NCBI RefSeq assembly: GCF_000143415.4
Contig: NW_003314320.1
Coordinates: forward strand, 796,819 to 860,818
Length of the DNA: 64,000 bases
Direction of reading: 5' to 3'
DNA from: Selaginella moellendorffii
Lineage: Eukaryota; Streptophyta; Lycopodiopsida; Selaginellales; Selaginellaceae
In this document: positions 11,771 through 22,602 of the stretch, one piece after another
Layout of the letters: each line of letters opens with the position of its first letter
Numbering within the stretch: the first letter of the stretch is position 1
The notes under the pieces: generated by a model
Database searches by the model: none
What the model saw: the letters and a program-made list of their open reading frames with translations, nothing else
What the model was told of the DNA's origin: nothing
Program-made: the position numbers and the translations under genes

Positions 11771-12666
11771 ATTAAAAACCAGGCCAAGTATGCTTAACTA
11801 GAAACACTTAGGAGTTCTTACTTTATGTCCATTTGGTTAAGTATAAATGCTAAGCCCAATTTACTAACATTTGAACAAAAGGGGTTACTAAAGGGAACTA
11901 ACGATTTCTTGCCATTGTGGCAGTAAGGAAAAAATATTTAAAAGGATTAACCAACAGATAACTTTCAATACTCGAAGTTATATTTGCAACAGCCATTAGG
12001 TTACTGCTTCTTCATTAGTGTTTCACACTACACACCTTTGTTTATCTACTGGTGACTCACATATAAAATCCTTCTAACATCTAACATTGTCAATATGAAT
12101 CAGGGTGATGTATATCCCTATGATCAAGCAGCTCAAGAAGAAACTAGAGAATCTAATTACCCACGTTCATCAATCTTTCCTCCTTTTGGATCAAATCTCT
12201 AATAAAGTTTACTCTTTACAAAAGAGGAAAGAAGCATTGTAGCAAGGACTAGGTGAATTGTTGTGCCAGCATCATGTTTAGTAGGTGGCCATTTGATCCA
12301 GCGAAGCTGGAGAAGATCATCCACATTTGGCTATATTAACTGTTTTTTAAAGAAATTTTACATTTAAACCATCAGCTTCACAAATCCAAGGGTAAAAGAA
12401 TATTTATCCCTGATACATTAGTATATTAAAATATAGTTAGTTTAAGTGCTGTAAAGTATTAAGTGGTGATTCACTAATGCTTTTTACTAGCTTTGTTATG
12501 GCATAAATTAGGAATTTGCCAAGAGCAATCTCCTTAACCCATGCATTCTACTCTGAAATCTTCAATCACCCAAAACAAGCAAGCCTGCAAATCTGCATGA
12601 AATATGGAAATATGGTGGTTGATAGATCCCCAAGATCAAGCGGGTTCCAAGAACGGCATCCATTTT
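11771..12666. other. Non-coding, no recognised element
   Basis: AT-rich sequence without a supportable gene or repeat. Its right end is the 3' flank of the minus-strand MFS gene. The stretch 10156-10849, left of the LTR fragments, is likewise empty apart from the RLP promoter region. Confidence 0.6.
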
Positions 12667-14138
12667 CTACTCGACAGCAACTGCTGGCCTGTCTTCGTCA
12701 TCCACCTCCAGCTTAACATACTCTCGGTTTACTCGAGCAGCGTCCCTGTCCACCGGGTATGTGACGTAGAGCGCCGAGATGATCGCGATGCACGCCACAA
12801 ATGGCACGGCAATACAAAGAAACAGTCCCCGTGCCATTGCTCGTGCGTTTGACCCGCCACCACCATCCGGCTTGCTACTAAAACCGAAAACTTCCGAGAG
12901 TATTCCCACCAGAGGAGAGCCGACGGCCGCTACGGACTTCTCCAGGGCCATGTCCAGCGCGTACACAGTCGTGCGGAGCTCCGCCGGTACAATCTCCGAG
13001 AAGATGGGCCAGTTCGTCGCGGGAGAGTTCCAAGACATGAGGAAGCCCATGGCGTAGAGGACCAAGCCGTAAGCCCAGGCAAAAGATGGCCGGCTTGGAA
13101 GCCCGAGCAGGAGCAGTGCCGAGAGAGGAATCCCGACCCCGGCGCTAAACTGCGAGCAAGCGATCCGGCCAGCGTTTGGAAACCTGGCTGCTGCAACGTC
13201 GCCAACCCATCCCCCGAAGACCGATCCAAATGCGTTGCCGATGGAGAGGAGTGCCACGCACAGAGCCGCCCTGGCATGCCCGAATCCCAGGAGCTCCAGC
13301 CAGAGCGTGAAGAAAACCATGGCGTTCCATGGCGTCTGACCGACCACCCCTTGTGCCACGATGACTTGGAACGTCCTCAAGCTCAGCACGGAACGCGTGC
13401 CTCGGATCATCTCTTTCGTTTTCTCGCTGACAGACCTGCGAAGATCATTGTCACCCATTGAGCAAGAACTTCAAGCAGCAACAACGAGAAAAGAAACTTA
13501 CGTGCAATTGCCCGACGATCTAGGCGGGGTTGGATCTTTGACGATGGCATAGACAATGATCCCGAGGAGCACGCTAAGTAGAGCGACGATGAAGAACGCC
13601 ACCCTCCAGCCAGGAACTCCAGAGAAAACATTCGTGCCTGCGAGGAGTGTAGCAAAAACTCCTCCAAAGACTGTTCCCAGCTGGCCGGAAGCGTGTAGCC
13701 AGCCAAAAGCCAGCCCTCTACTCTCCTCCTTGTGGCTATCGGCCACTAAAGACTGGATCGCTGGAACAACCACGGCAAGACCAATGCCATTCACTGCCCT
13801 GGCGATCACGGCCTATGAAAATTTTATCCTTCCAAAGCTTTCAGATTTCTTCTTACCTGCCAGTAGCTCCTGGAAATTCCCACTCCCGCCGTTGCCACGC
13901 CCCACACCAGCGCGCCCAGGCCGACGATGTGCGCGCGATTGTAGGTCATGGCGAGATAGGCGGCGAGAGGCGACGCCAGGGCCTGGACGAGCGCGCGGAC
14001 GAAGGTGAGCCATCCCAGGGCCGAGGGACCGATCCCAAAGCATGCCGCGATCTCGGAGTACACAGCCGGAACGAGCGCCTCGTCCGCTCGCTCCATCATC
14101 GCAGCGGCGTTGAGCGCCAAAGACATCCTCCAGTCCAT
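12667..14138 (-). CDS. Major facilitator superfamily transporter, plant uncharacterised clade
   Basis: This is a twelve-helix secondary transporter; the substrate is not deducible. Exons are 14138-13857, 13812-13502 and 13435-12667 (introns 44 and 66 nt), joined frame 1,362 nt, 453 aa. The start 'MDWRMSLALNAAAMMERADEALVPAVYSEI' and the segment 'YNRAHIVGLGALVWGVAT' are hallmarks of a plant MFS clade with 'MERADE' in helix 1. 'ARAVNGIGLAVVVPAIQSLVAD' and 'GLAFGWLHASGQLGTVFGGV' cover helices 4-5 with the GxLaD/G-rich MFS signature. The second half ('SVSEKTKEMIRGTRSVLSLRTFQVIVAQGV') begins after the central cytoplasmic loop. An upstream ATG at 14222 is in frame but encodes a basic, UTR-like leader, so 14138 is chosen. 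A decayed copy of the last exon lies at about 7.2 kb. Confidence 0.9.
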
Positions 14139-16480
14139 AGTTTCCCGCTTATACCCTAAATTTGTTGAAGGCGTAGAAATGCGACGGATCTGTAGTTTAG
14201 TTAGGTTGCCATGTTTTGTCACAGATGAATGCTATGTCCCCCTCTGCAGTTGCGGTAGTGGCTGGTAGTTCGTGTTCGCGATGCTGGGCATCAATTCTGT
14301 TATAGCAGCTGAGCTCCATCTCCCTCAGAAATAGGCAGAGTCGTTGGCCTCGGAGGCAAATGGTGGAGATCACAGAACCAGAGCTTGGTGTTTGATGATC
14401 TCATACCACGGAACTACTGAGACCGTGAGAGGAGACTCTACCCAACTTGCTTCGAGCAAGTTGGGGACATTGAACATTTGATCAACGATTGTACTCCATA
14501 TGTCTCTTGCCTCTATGGATTGTCAAAGATGGTGGTTTGTAAGGAGAACCATTGCTGCAAGGCTTGCCACATTCAGAACTCTAGTCAGTTTATCAATTCA
14601 CTGTACAGTGTTTCAAGATTGTGTCCAAGCTTCTCACCCTTTCCCTAGAGTCTCAGCCATCTATGCTAGGATCTCTAGAGGGAGAAGGCTGGTTTCGAGG
14701 ATTAGAATTGGGTAAGTTGTCCTGTACAAGCTGAATTCTGCTGCCAAGAAGCGTTTGTTGATCTAGCCCACATTGAGTTGTTAAGGCTGGGCCCTAACAT
14801 TTGGCATTGTACAATGCAGTCGCTGTGACTTTTGTCATGTAGTATGTCCGCTTTACCCCCACCTGTGGACTTTTCCCTGGTGACAGTAAGATTGGTGCTC
14901 ATGATGCTATCATGATTCTCTCCTCTCGGAAACTTGTGGTCTACTGTGTAGCCAAGGTATTTTTATGTAGTTGCCTTTGTATATGAGCACACTTGGCCCA
15001 AATACACCATCACCTTTCATATTCATTATGAGCCCTATTTCATTGCAGAATGCAACTAAGGTGTCAAACTAGCATTGTAGATGGGTGGCCTTCGGATGGT
15101 GGCCAGCAGTAGAACTGAATAAGCCAAAATAGTGTAGGAGAGAGGGGACATCTTTGTCTAACTCTAGTGTCACAGTTGTCAGGTGCTTGTTTGAGAACAT
15201 CAGCTTGCACATTCTTGTATAACAATTGGATCATCTTTATTAGCTTAGGTGGAATATTGAACTAGTAGAGATGCTGAAAGAGTTTAGCTTGTGACATTGA
15301 ATGCCTTGGCAATGTCCACATAGCCCATGTAAACACAGTTAAATTGCGGCGTAACTTCACTTGGAGGGTGACCATGCAGGGCGTGAATCCCACCTGTCCC
15401 CTGGATCTACAGCCATTCGTCCTTGTCCATGTCACTAGGTGCTCAGCCACCTTTGCAAGGATCTTGGTGAAGATTGTTGATATCATAGATGTGACGGTTC
15501 GACAGGAGTGTTGGGTTTCCTGCATAGTAGATCAAGACGACTCTGCTAATGTTCCATATGGACGCTCCATTGTCTCATTGAAGAGTTGACACAAGATGGG
15601 GACCAACCAGTTGGCATCCAACAACAGGGCTGTGAATCTGCATATGTCAGCCACTTTCCAAATTCCTTCACCTAAGCTACGGTGATACTTAGCATCTCTG
15701 TCCACTGGAACTATTCTAGCAATGTGCTCCCAAGCTTGTATATCTGTCATATATGCTGGATCTAAAGCACTGCATTCTCGATGACTACTGACAGTAAAAT
15801 GAAGTGTACTTGCCAATTACAGTTTTCTTTCTTCTGTAAATAATATTAAATTATTATTATTTTGCAGATTAAGAATGCAATATTGTGTATATGATATTAT
15901 TTTACCATTCAATAAAACATTTCGAAAGATTCTTTTTGATATGTCCACATAATGTTGAGATTAAAAATGGACCTTTATGCAAAACATAATCAGAAAAACC
16001 TGCATTAAAAATTATTTGAGCAATTTGACATTTTAGTATTATTAACAGGTTTCCAATGAATTACTAATGCATAATAAATTAAATACTTATTAGATATTAT
16101 TTTACATTCACAGACTGGGCTTTAAGTAAATCCTTTAAATTTTTTATTAATACTTCTTTTATTGACCTTTTTAGACCTCTAAATATATAATTATATTTTG
16201 TATTTCCATTTGAACAATATCCAATAACAAAATGTTGTATTCTTATTACAATATCAACCATCAATATCTATTAGAATTTGAGTTAGATACTATATAGTTC
16301 TCATATTTATTGATAATGGTGTTAATATCATTTTCAGTAAGTATATTATTTCTCCCCATCTTAAATTTATTATTCCAGAAAAAAATTTATTTAAGAAATA
16401 AAAATATTATTTAAATATGATTTATTTAATATTTACACATATAATTGAAAAATAATAGTGAGTAAATAAATATTATATTA
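14139..16480. other. Intergenic stretch with decayed LINE-like remnant, AT-rich at right
   Basis: No intact gene. The part 14300-15250 shows no sustained frame. 15262-15816 carries a decayed reverse-transcriptase-like remnant (listed separately). 15830-16480 is very AT-rich and empty up to the gypsy 5' LTR. Confidence 0.6.
15262..15816 (-). pseudogene. Decayed non-LTR (LINE-like) reverse-transcriptase fragment
   Basis: Minus-strand frames give pieces in the order expected for a LINE RT: 'NWLVPILCQLFNETMERPYG' (the 'L..LFN..l..G' block), then 'INNLHQDPCKG', then 'YMGYVDIAKAFNV' (the 'fvDl.KAFD.v' block with N for D). The pieces are split over shifted frames with stops between. The order and spacing support a LINE relic but the identity is weak. 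Confidence 0.4.
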
Positions 16481-16655
16481 TGAGGTCCAAGTGTACAGCT
16501 ACAATGCCATATCCTAATATTAGCGTAGTGTGATTTTGGTAGCCATTAGATTGGTTTCAATTTGGATTATTCAATCCTATATATAAGCTAGGTTTTTGGG
16601 TTAATTAATATGCACATTTTTTGTATTTCCTTTCCATATTTTATACACTCACATT
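16481..16655 (+). repeat. Probable 5' LTR of the gypsy element
   Basis: Begins TGAGGTCC and carries a TATA-like 'atatataagc' at about 16577. It matches the right copy at 26303-26475. The sequence after it ('ttggtggaattgagggac') is a possible but degenerate primer-binding site. The 3' boundary is approximate. Confidence 0.65.
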
Positions 16656-17494
16656 GGTGGAATTGAGGGACAACTTTGATTGTCTCTAAAGAGTGCTTAA
16701 ATTTGGGATTTTGGTTTAGATCTAGCTTTTGCATTATCTAGATCTAGCTTTTTCCATTTTCTTTTATTTGTTTTTTTCTTTCGAGATTTTGGTTTAGATT
16801 TAGCTTTTGCATTATCTAGATCTCCCTTTCTTTCTAGCTTTTTTCATTTCTGTTATTTTACTTTTTCCTTTTTCCTTTTCATTCATCTTCATGGTAAAGC
16901 AGCAATTTCCTCCTCCTTTAATTTTGGAGTAGCAATTAGTGCAATTGCTCGATGCTATATGATTGTAGTTGAACGATCAAACTCAGTTAATGGCAGTATT
17001 ACGTGGTATAGCTCCTCTTGCTGTTGGTGCCAATCTTCGCGTTCGGTTAGAGTTTTTTCGTGAGAATCCTAGAGATGATGTGTACCATTGATTCAATCAC
17101 TTCATGATGATTGCCACATATCATTTTTAGGATGATGCTCGATGTTTACATGAGTTTTCCACGTGTCTTCAAGAGATGACATTGCAATGGTACAATGGTT
17201 TGAGCATAGCCACTTGTGAGGATTAGAGTATTCTCTTGAAAGTTTTCAAATACGCATTAGGGCATGCCGACGATTGTGAGGGTGCCTTCCAACAATTGCA
17301 TCGTCTTTATCAATAACCATCTAAGTTGGTGATGCAATTTGGTGTTCTTTTCTGAAGCCTCTTGCTTGTTACAGGAAAAATATATTAAAGTGGATCAAAC
17401 TGAGAATGTCGTGGCCAACACTTATGTTTCCGTCTTGTTCCGCTCTTCCCTTTACTGATCCCTTGGACAGTCTTTTGCAATAGTTGACCAGCTT

Positions 17495-18002
17495 ATGAAA
17501 GAGTATGCTAATTTCTTTGAATTTGACTTATCATCTAGGGCCAAGATTGCCACTCCTCATTTGATTCCCACCAAGGATGCTCGTCCAATCAAGGTTCATG
17601 TTTGTCATCAGTCACCTAAAGAGATCAAGATTTTATGTGCAAACATCAAGGAGGTGTTGGAAAAGGGTGTTATTTGAAAGTCATGGAGTCCTTAGGCATG
17701 TGAACTTCATTTTGTGATAAAGCCTGATGGGAGTATTTGTTTTTGCATTGACTATCATTTATTAAACAAAGTGACAATTTCCAATATATACCAATTTCCT
17801 CACATTGCTAATCTCTTGGATCATTTGGGGAGAAGTTTTTAATTCATCAAGTTAGATCTTGTTTCTAGGTACTAGCAAGTACTAATGGCCAAAGAAAATA
17901 TTCCTAAGACTACATTTTGTACATTGTTTGGTTTATATGAGTTTTTGGTGATGTCGTTTGGTTTGAACAATGCTCTAGCAACTTTCTAGTAGATGATGGA
18001 CG
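17495..18002 (+). pseudogene. Gypsy reverse transcriptase, first part (interrupted by insertion)
   Basis: Frames give 'EIKILCANIKEVLEKGVI', then 'FVIKPDGSI', 'IKLDLVSRY' and '[17 protein letters not shown]', which are the successive RT blocks of Ty3/gypsy elements, with several stops. The frame is cut at 18002 by the nested LTR element. Related RT sequence resumes at 20152 ('FGLNNA', 'MMDEVL'). Confidence 0.8.
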
Positions 18003-18149
18003 TGTAAGCAACCAAAGGGAACGATTCGAGAGACAATCCATAGGGGTTCAAATATAGAGGGAAAGGGCCCATGAACAAGAGTGCACCCCCTTTTCCAAAC
18101 GGTTAAGGGTCTTGGGATATTTGAGGTTAAGTGTCCTTGAGTGTGAATA

Positions 18150-19698
18150 TGTAAGCAACTAATTTTTCCATTTTACTTTAGTCACTTAACCACACCTCCG
18201 ACCACTTGGAGGAGTCTCATTCACCACCTCCATAAGTCCAGTTCAGGACTTGGGACTTGCTAGCCCCGAGAATGGCATCTATGCCACTCAACATTTGCAC
18301 TTGGTCCAAGTGCTCCATGTGTCTGATCCCATGACCGACACTCAAAGGTACTACCTGTTATGCTAAGGCCATGCCCAATCACCTTTGCCACACTGGTAGT
18401 CCAATACCACTTGCATCACAGTCTTGGCTCTCCAAGACTAGGCAATCCATCCGTGAGTGGTCATCTCAGATCCACTCCTTAGCATCCTTAGGATGCCCAC
18501 CGACAAAGGGAATAGCCTTCCCCAATATCCCTCTATCAGTCCCCACTAAGTCCCTTTCTGCCCCTGGCCGTGTTTGCCAACACTGCCACTAGATCGAGAC
18601 CCACAGGCCTGACCACTAAGTCCCACGGTCCTTTGGGACTTCCTCACCACACGACTGTGTCCTTGGTCACTACCCCAGAGGACTGCTCCTCTTCCTTTCC
18701 ACAGTCTGGGCCTTTGGGACAACATTTCGGAACACCATGGCCTTACGCAAGCCACCTGGGTACTCTCCTCGCCTTCTGCCCTTGGGTGCTCTAGCCATGG
18801 GCTTAGAGCGAGGTTCTATTGAGCCACGCCTGGTATCCAAGTAGGTAGTGCCACCCACACTTGGACTAGGAGCATCGGCCAGTCGATCTCCCGGGGGAAC
18901 TAGAGCCGACTCTTGAACACTTCACCAAGCTACCCCGCTTGTCGGTCCGTGTTCACTCTAGTCTTGGACTTCTCAGTGGTCAGTTCATCACCCAACACTG
19001 GGTCTGGCCTTCCTGGGCCAAACTGGCCTTTCCTGGCCAAACTGGCTCCACTAGGCTCCAACCCCCACACTCTCCCTACTATACTTTTGGAACCCCCCGC
19101 AGCCCCCCCCCCCCCTTGGGGGACGATCGCTTTGGGCTTTCACCCAACTGCCTGTATTAGTATTCGGACTCGGACTCGGGCTCGAACTCGGACTCGGACT
19201 CGGTCTCGGTCTCGGTCTCGGCCTCGGTCTCGGTCTCGGTCTCGGTTCCATCTCGGACTCCATCTCAGACTCCATCTCGGGTCCATCTCGGACTCCATCT
19301 CGGGTCCATCTCGGACTCCATCTCGGGTCCCTCTCAGACTCCATCTCGGACTCCATCTCGGGTCCATCTCGGACTCCATCTCAGGTCCATCTCGGACTCC
19401 ATCTCGGGTCCCTCTCGGACTCCATCTCGGACTCCATCTCGGGTCCATCTCGGACTCCATCTCGGACTCTTCCACGTGTCATGTGTTGGTCCTTTTGGGT
19501 CCCTTTTTGGAGCCTCGCTTATTGCTCACTTCATGCTCATTCCTCGAGCACTTCGTTAGGAGTTCCACTCCCGCTCTCGACCTTTCAAGTTGGAGCTTTT
19601 GGCCCAAACGTGTTACACTCGTTTGGCTTTCGCTTCAGCCACTATCACGTGGCACCCTTCCGGCCCCACTTTGGGGCCTAGGGATTTTGTGTCTCACA
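18150..19698 (+). mobile_element. Solo LTR inside the TRIM 5' LTR
   Basis: The 1,549-bp segment starts TGTAAGCAAC and ends GTCTCACA (TG...CA). It is flanked on both sides by GAATA (18145-18149 and 19699-19703), a perfect 5-bp target-site duplication. Removing it and one GAATA restores a 195-bp LTR equal in length to its 3' partner. It carries a C14 tract near 19105 and a GGACTC-type minisatellite (19158-19475). Other copies of the same LTR family, mostly inverted, occur at 22.6-25.1 kb and 42.1-42.5 kb. Unequal recombination between two LTRs of one element is the usual origin of a solo LTR. Confidence 0.85.
19158..19475. repeat. Minisatellite of (G)GACTC-rich hexamer/dodecamer units in LTR
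   Basis: The left part is a simple run of 'ggactcggtctcggt'-type 6-nt units. The right part is a higher-order repeat of 'catctcggactccatctcgg' units of about 12-24 nt. It reads as long charged frames on both strands, which are not genes. The same motif, diverged, recurs in the inverted LTR copies at 22853-23050 and 42105-42372. Confidence 0.9.
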
Positions 19699-20151
19699 GA
19701 ATAGTACTGGGTTGGGTGACCTCCCGGGAAGTCCAAACTTAGGAGCTTACATTTGGTATCAAAGCGGTCTCGGGTCCGACTTTGTTGGTTGGCTAAAGGA
19801 ATCACACCATATGTTGATTGACATCTGGCTGGTCTAGTTTTCTCCCACTGGGCTCGACCCGAGGGGTAGGGTGTCAAGAGAGCGAGGCTCTCGGGAGAGC
19901 TACGGCTCTCAACTTCCGTTCATGAGGGCATGAATTTGCAGGGAAGTGTGGTGGATTGTAAGCAACCAAAGGGAATGATTCGAGAGACGATCCATAAGGG
20001 TTCAAATATAGAGGGAAAGGGTCCATGAACAAGAGTGCACCCCCTTTTCCAAACGGTTAAGGGTCTTGGGATATTTGGGGTTAAGTGTCCTTGAGTGTGA
20101 ATAGTACTCGGCTGGGTGACTTCCCGGGAAGTCCAAACTTAGGAGCTTACA

Positions 20152-22560
20152 AGACGAGGTTCTATATTGATGCTATTTGGTTTGAACAATGCTTTAGTGA
20201 TTTTTTAGCGGATGATGGACGAGGTTCTTTGCAATATGCCAAAGGTGATTACTGACTTCATTGATGATGTTTTGATCCATTTGGAGGGGACATAAGAGGA
20301 ACACGTCCATGATGTTTGTATAGTGTTGGATTGGTTACGGGAAGTTGGTTTAAAGCTGAAGCAGTTGAAGTGCATGTTTAAATCTAAAGATATAACTTAT
20401 CTTGGGTACCATATTTTTCATGAGGGTTTGCAAGTTGATCCTGATAAACTTGTGGTTGTTCTAAAGTTCCTTATTCTGAAGTGTATGAATGATGTACAAC
20501 ACTTCCTAGGCAAGGTGTAGTATCTTGATTGTTTTGTTGATCATCTTTTTTATCACACTACACTATTGTGAGCATTGTTGAAGTCATCAATGTCATCTTT
20601 CATTTGGTCTGTAGACTGTGAGCAGGTGTTCATGGATCTTAAAGAGCTATTGACGACTTCTCAGGTTTTAGCATATTCTGACTACACTCAATTTTTCATT
20701 TTGCATGTGGATGCTTTTCATATTGGTTTTGGAAGTGTATTGATGCAAGAGAGCCTGAGTGTGCCTAATTAGTGCCATCCCATTACATATATAAGCCATA
20801 TATTACAACTAGCAGAGGCAAACTACTCCACAACAGAGAAGGAGTGTTTAGCACCAGTCTAGGATTTTGAGAAACTTCATGTATAACTATATGGTTTTTG
20901 GATGTTATTGGAAGGTGATCATGTTGCCATTACTTCATTATTGAAGCGGAAGAACTTAGTTGGTTATATTGTTTGATAGGCTTTGAAGCTTTAGATATAT
21001 AATTTTGATATTGTTCATTGCCCAAGGAGTTTTATGTCTAATGTTGATGCCTTTTCTCGAGCTCCTCTTCCTTCTTCACTCTTTTCTCATATTTCTAATA
21101 AACCTATTGTTCAAGCATTTGTGGATTTTTTATACAAAGATTCCATATTATTAATGGTTGTTGTATTTGATGTTCAGTATTCACAAGGTGTAGAGCAAGA
21201 TCTACCTAGACCAAGAGCAAGGTGTTTAGTAACAGTTTGGGGTTTCAGAAAACCTCATGCATATCTACATAATTTTTAGACATTGTTAAAAAGTGATCAT
21301 ACTACAGTTACTTCATTATTGAAGTGGAAGAATTTGGTTAGTCGTTCTGCTTAGTGGGATTTGAAACTTCAGATATATAATTTTGATGTTGTTCATCACC
21401 CGGGGAGTTTTATAGCTAATGCTGATGCTCTTCTCGAGCTCCTCTTCCTTCTTCACTCTTTTCTTATATTTCTGATAAGCATGTTGTTCTAGCATTTGTG
21501 GATTTTTTATATAAGGATTCCATACTATCAGTGATTGTTGTACTTGATGTTCAGTGTCCATAAGGTGTAGAATAAGATTTACCTTCTCTTAATGAGGTTT
21601 ATGAAGTTTAAAATATTGAGCTATAAATTCAAAGGCTTTGTAATGGTTTGTGATGACTTGCTATTTTGGCATTTACATTCACAATATTGCCTTGAAAATG
21701 GTCTTCTTTATTTTGTGGGGATGGATCTTAATGATTATTTATGGTTGATAGTGCCTTTGATTTTTATTCCACGCTTTCTCCACACTTACTATGATTATTC
21801 TATTTTAGGCATACATATGGTTATGTGACCAAAAAGCTGCATAGGTCTTTTTATTGATTGGAGATATGACATGATGTTATTCAGTATATGTGTAATTGGA
21901 TTTGGTGCCAAATTTATAATACTCCCCTTTATGCAGTGGAAGGATGGTTAGAGTCAATTGTTGTTTCTAATCCATTTGAGTTGGTGGCATTTGATCTTAT
22001 GGGACTTTTTCCACTATTGCCTACTAGCAATGAGTATGTCATTATTGCTTATGACTACTTGACTTGCTAGGTGGAAGTCAGTGCTCTTGCCAGTGTGTCT
22101 ACAATTCTATTGAATACTTCCTCCTTAATCGAGTGATGTTCCAGCATTCATGTCTAGAGTGGATTCTTTCAGATAATGGTCCCACATTTATGGTTGAAGC
22201 ATTTCACATTTGGACTTCTCGATTGGGGATATGTCACACTTTCATGAGTGCTTATTATCCACAGTTAAACAGTTTAGTGGAATGGCTCGTTTGGACCTTC
22301 AAAGGGATTATTGTAAAGTATATGAACTTTTAGTATTTCGATTAGGATGGTTATTTGCCGTTTCTTTGGTATGCATCTGTCACAAGGGTGTAGAGTTTTG
22401 TTAGTGCTTCACTATATAAACTCCTATATGGTCATGATCCAATACTACCAATAGAGTTGGGTGTACCTTCACAATTGCTTGCAAGCTGCTGATGCTAAGT
22501 TATGGGATTAGTATTTGACGAACATTCTTCCACTTATTTGACTAAAGCTTGCCAAACACC
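20152..22560 (+). pseudogene. Gypsy RT (end), RNase H and integrase remnants
   Basis: 'YLGYHIFHEGLQVDPDKL' and 'MNDVQHFLGKV' (20323-20520) are the RT-to-RNase H junction. 'DLKELLTTSQVLAYSDYTQ' and 'LHVDAFHIGFGSVL' (20575-20772) are RNase H. 'SYNFDIVHCPRSFMSNVDAFSR'-like blocks near 21.0 kb and again near 21.4 kb follow, so this end appears partly duplicated. The integrase core is at 21.9-22.3 kb ('PFELVAFDLMGLFPLLPTSNEYVIIAYDYLT', then 'WILSDNGPTF'). Many stops and frameshifts make it non-functional. Confidence 0.75.
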
Positions 22561-22602
22561 TAGGCCACATATAAATGGGACAACAACAACACTACAACTC
22601 CC

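Larger units (their letters stand above)
18003..20151 (+). mobile_element. TRIM-like short LTR element nested in the gypsy RT
   Basis: LTRs start TGTAAGC and end GCTTACA. The 3' LTR is 19957-20151 (195 bp). The 5' LTR is 18003-18149 plus 19704-19751, also 195 bp once the solo LTR inserted in it is removed. A primer-binding site 'tttggtatcaaagc', of the 'TGGTATCA(G)AGC' type complementary to initiator tRNA-Met, directly follows the 5' LTR at 19752. The internal region is only about 205 bp with no coding capacity, and a purine-rich stretch precedes the 3' LTR. Flanks are ggacg (17998-18002) and agacg (20152-20156), a 5-bp target duplication with one mismatch. Such short non-coding elements depend on enzymes supplied by other elements. 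Confidence 0.85.

Noticed and set aside
14139-14222. Upstream in-frame ATG (14222) as MFS start
   Set aside because: The leader it adds is basic and lacks similarity to the family, whose N-terminus begins close to 'MDWRM'.
19051-19475. Long Arg/Ser/Asp/Glu-rich frames on both strands
   Set aside because: They are translations of a hexamer minisatellite and have no coding signature. The same applies to 22828-23104, 42086-42361 and 50189-50504.
18145-19703. Large deletion in the 3' LTR with GAATA microhomology
   Set aside because: The alternative, a solo LTR with GAATA target duplication inserted in the 5' LTR, explains both ends (TG...CA) and restores two LTRs of exactly 195 bp.
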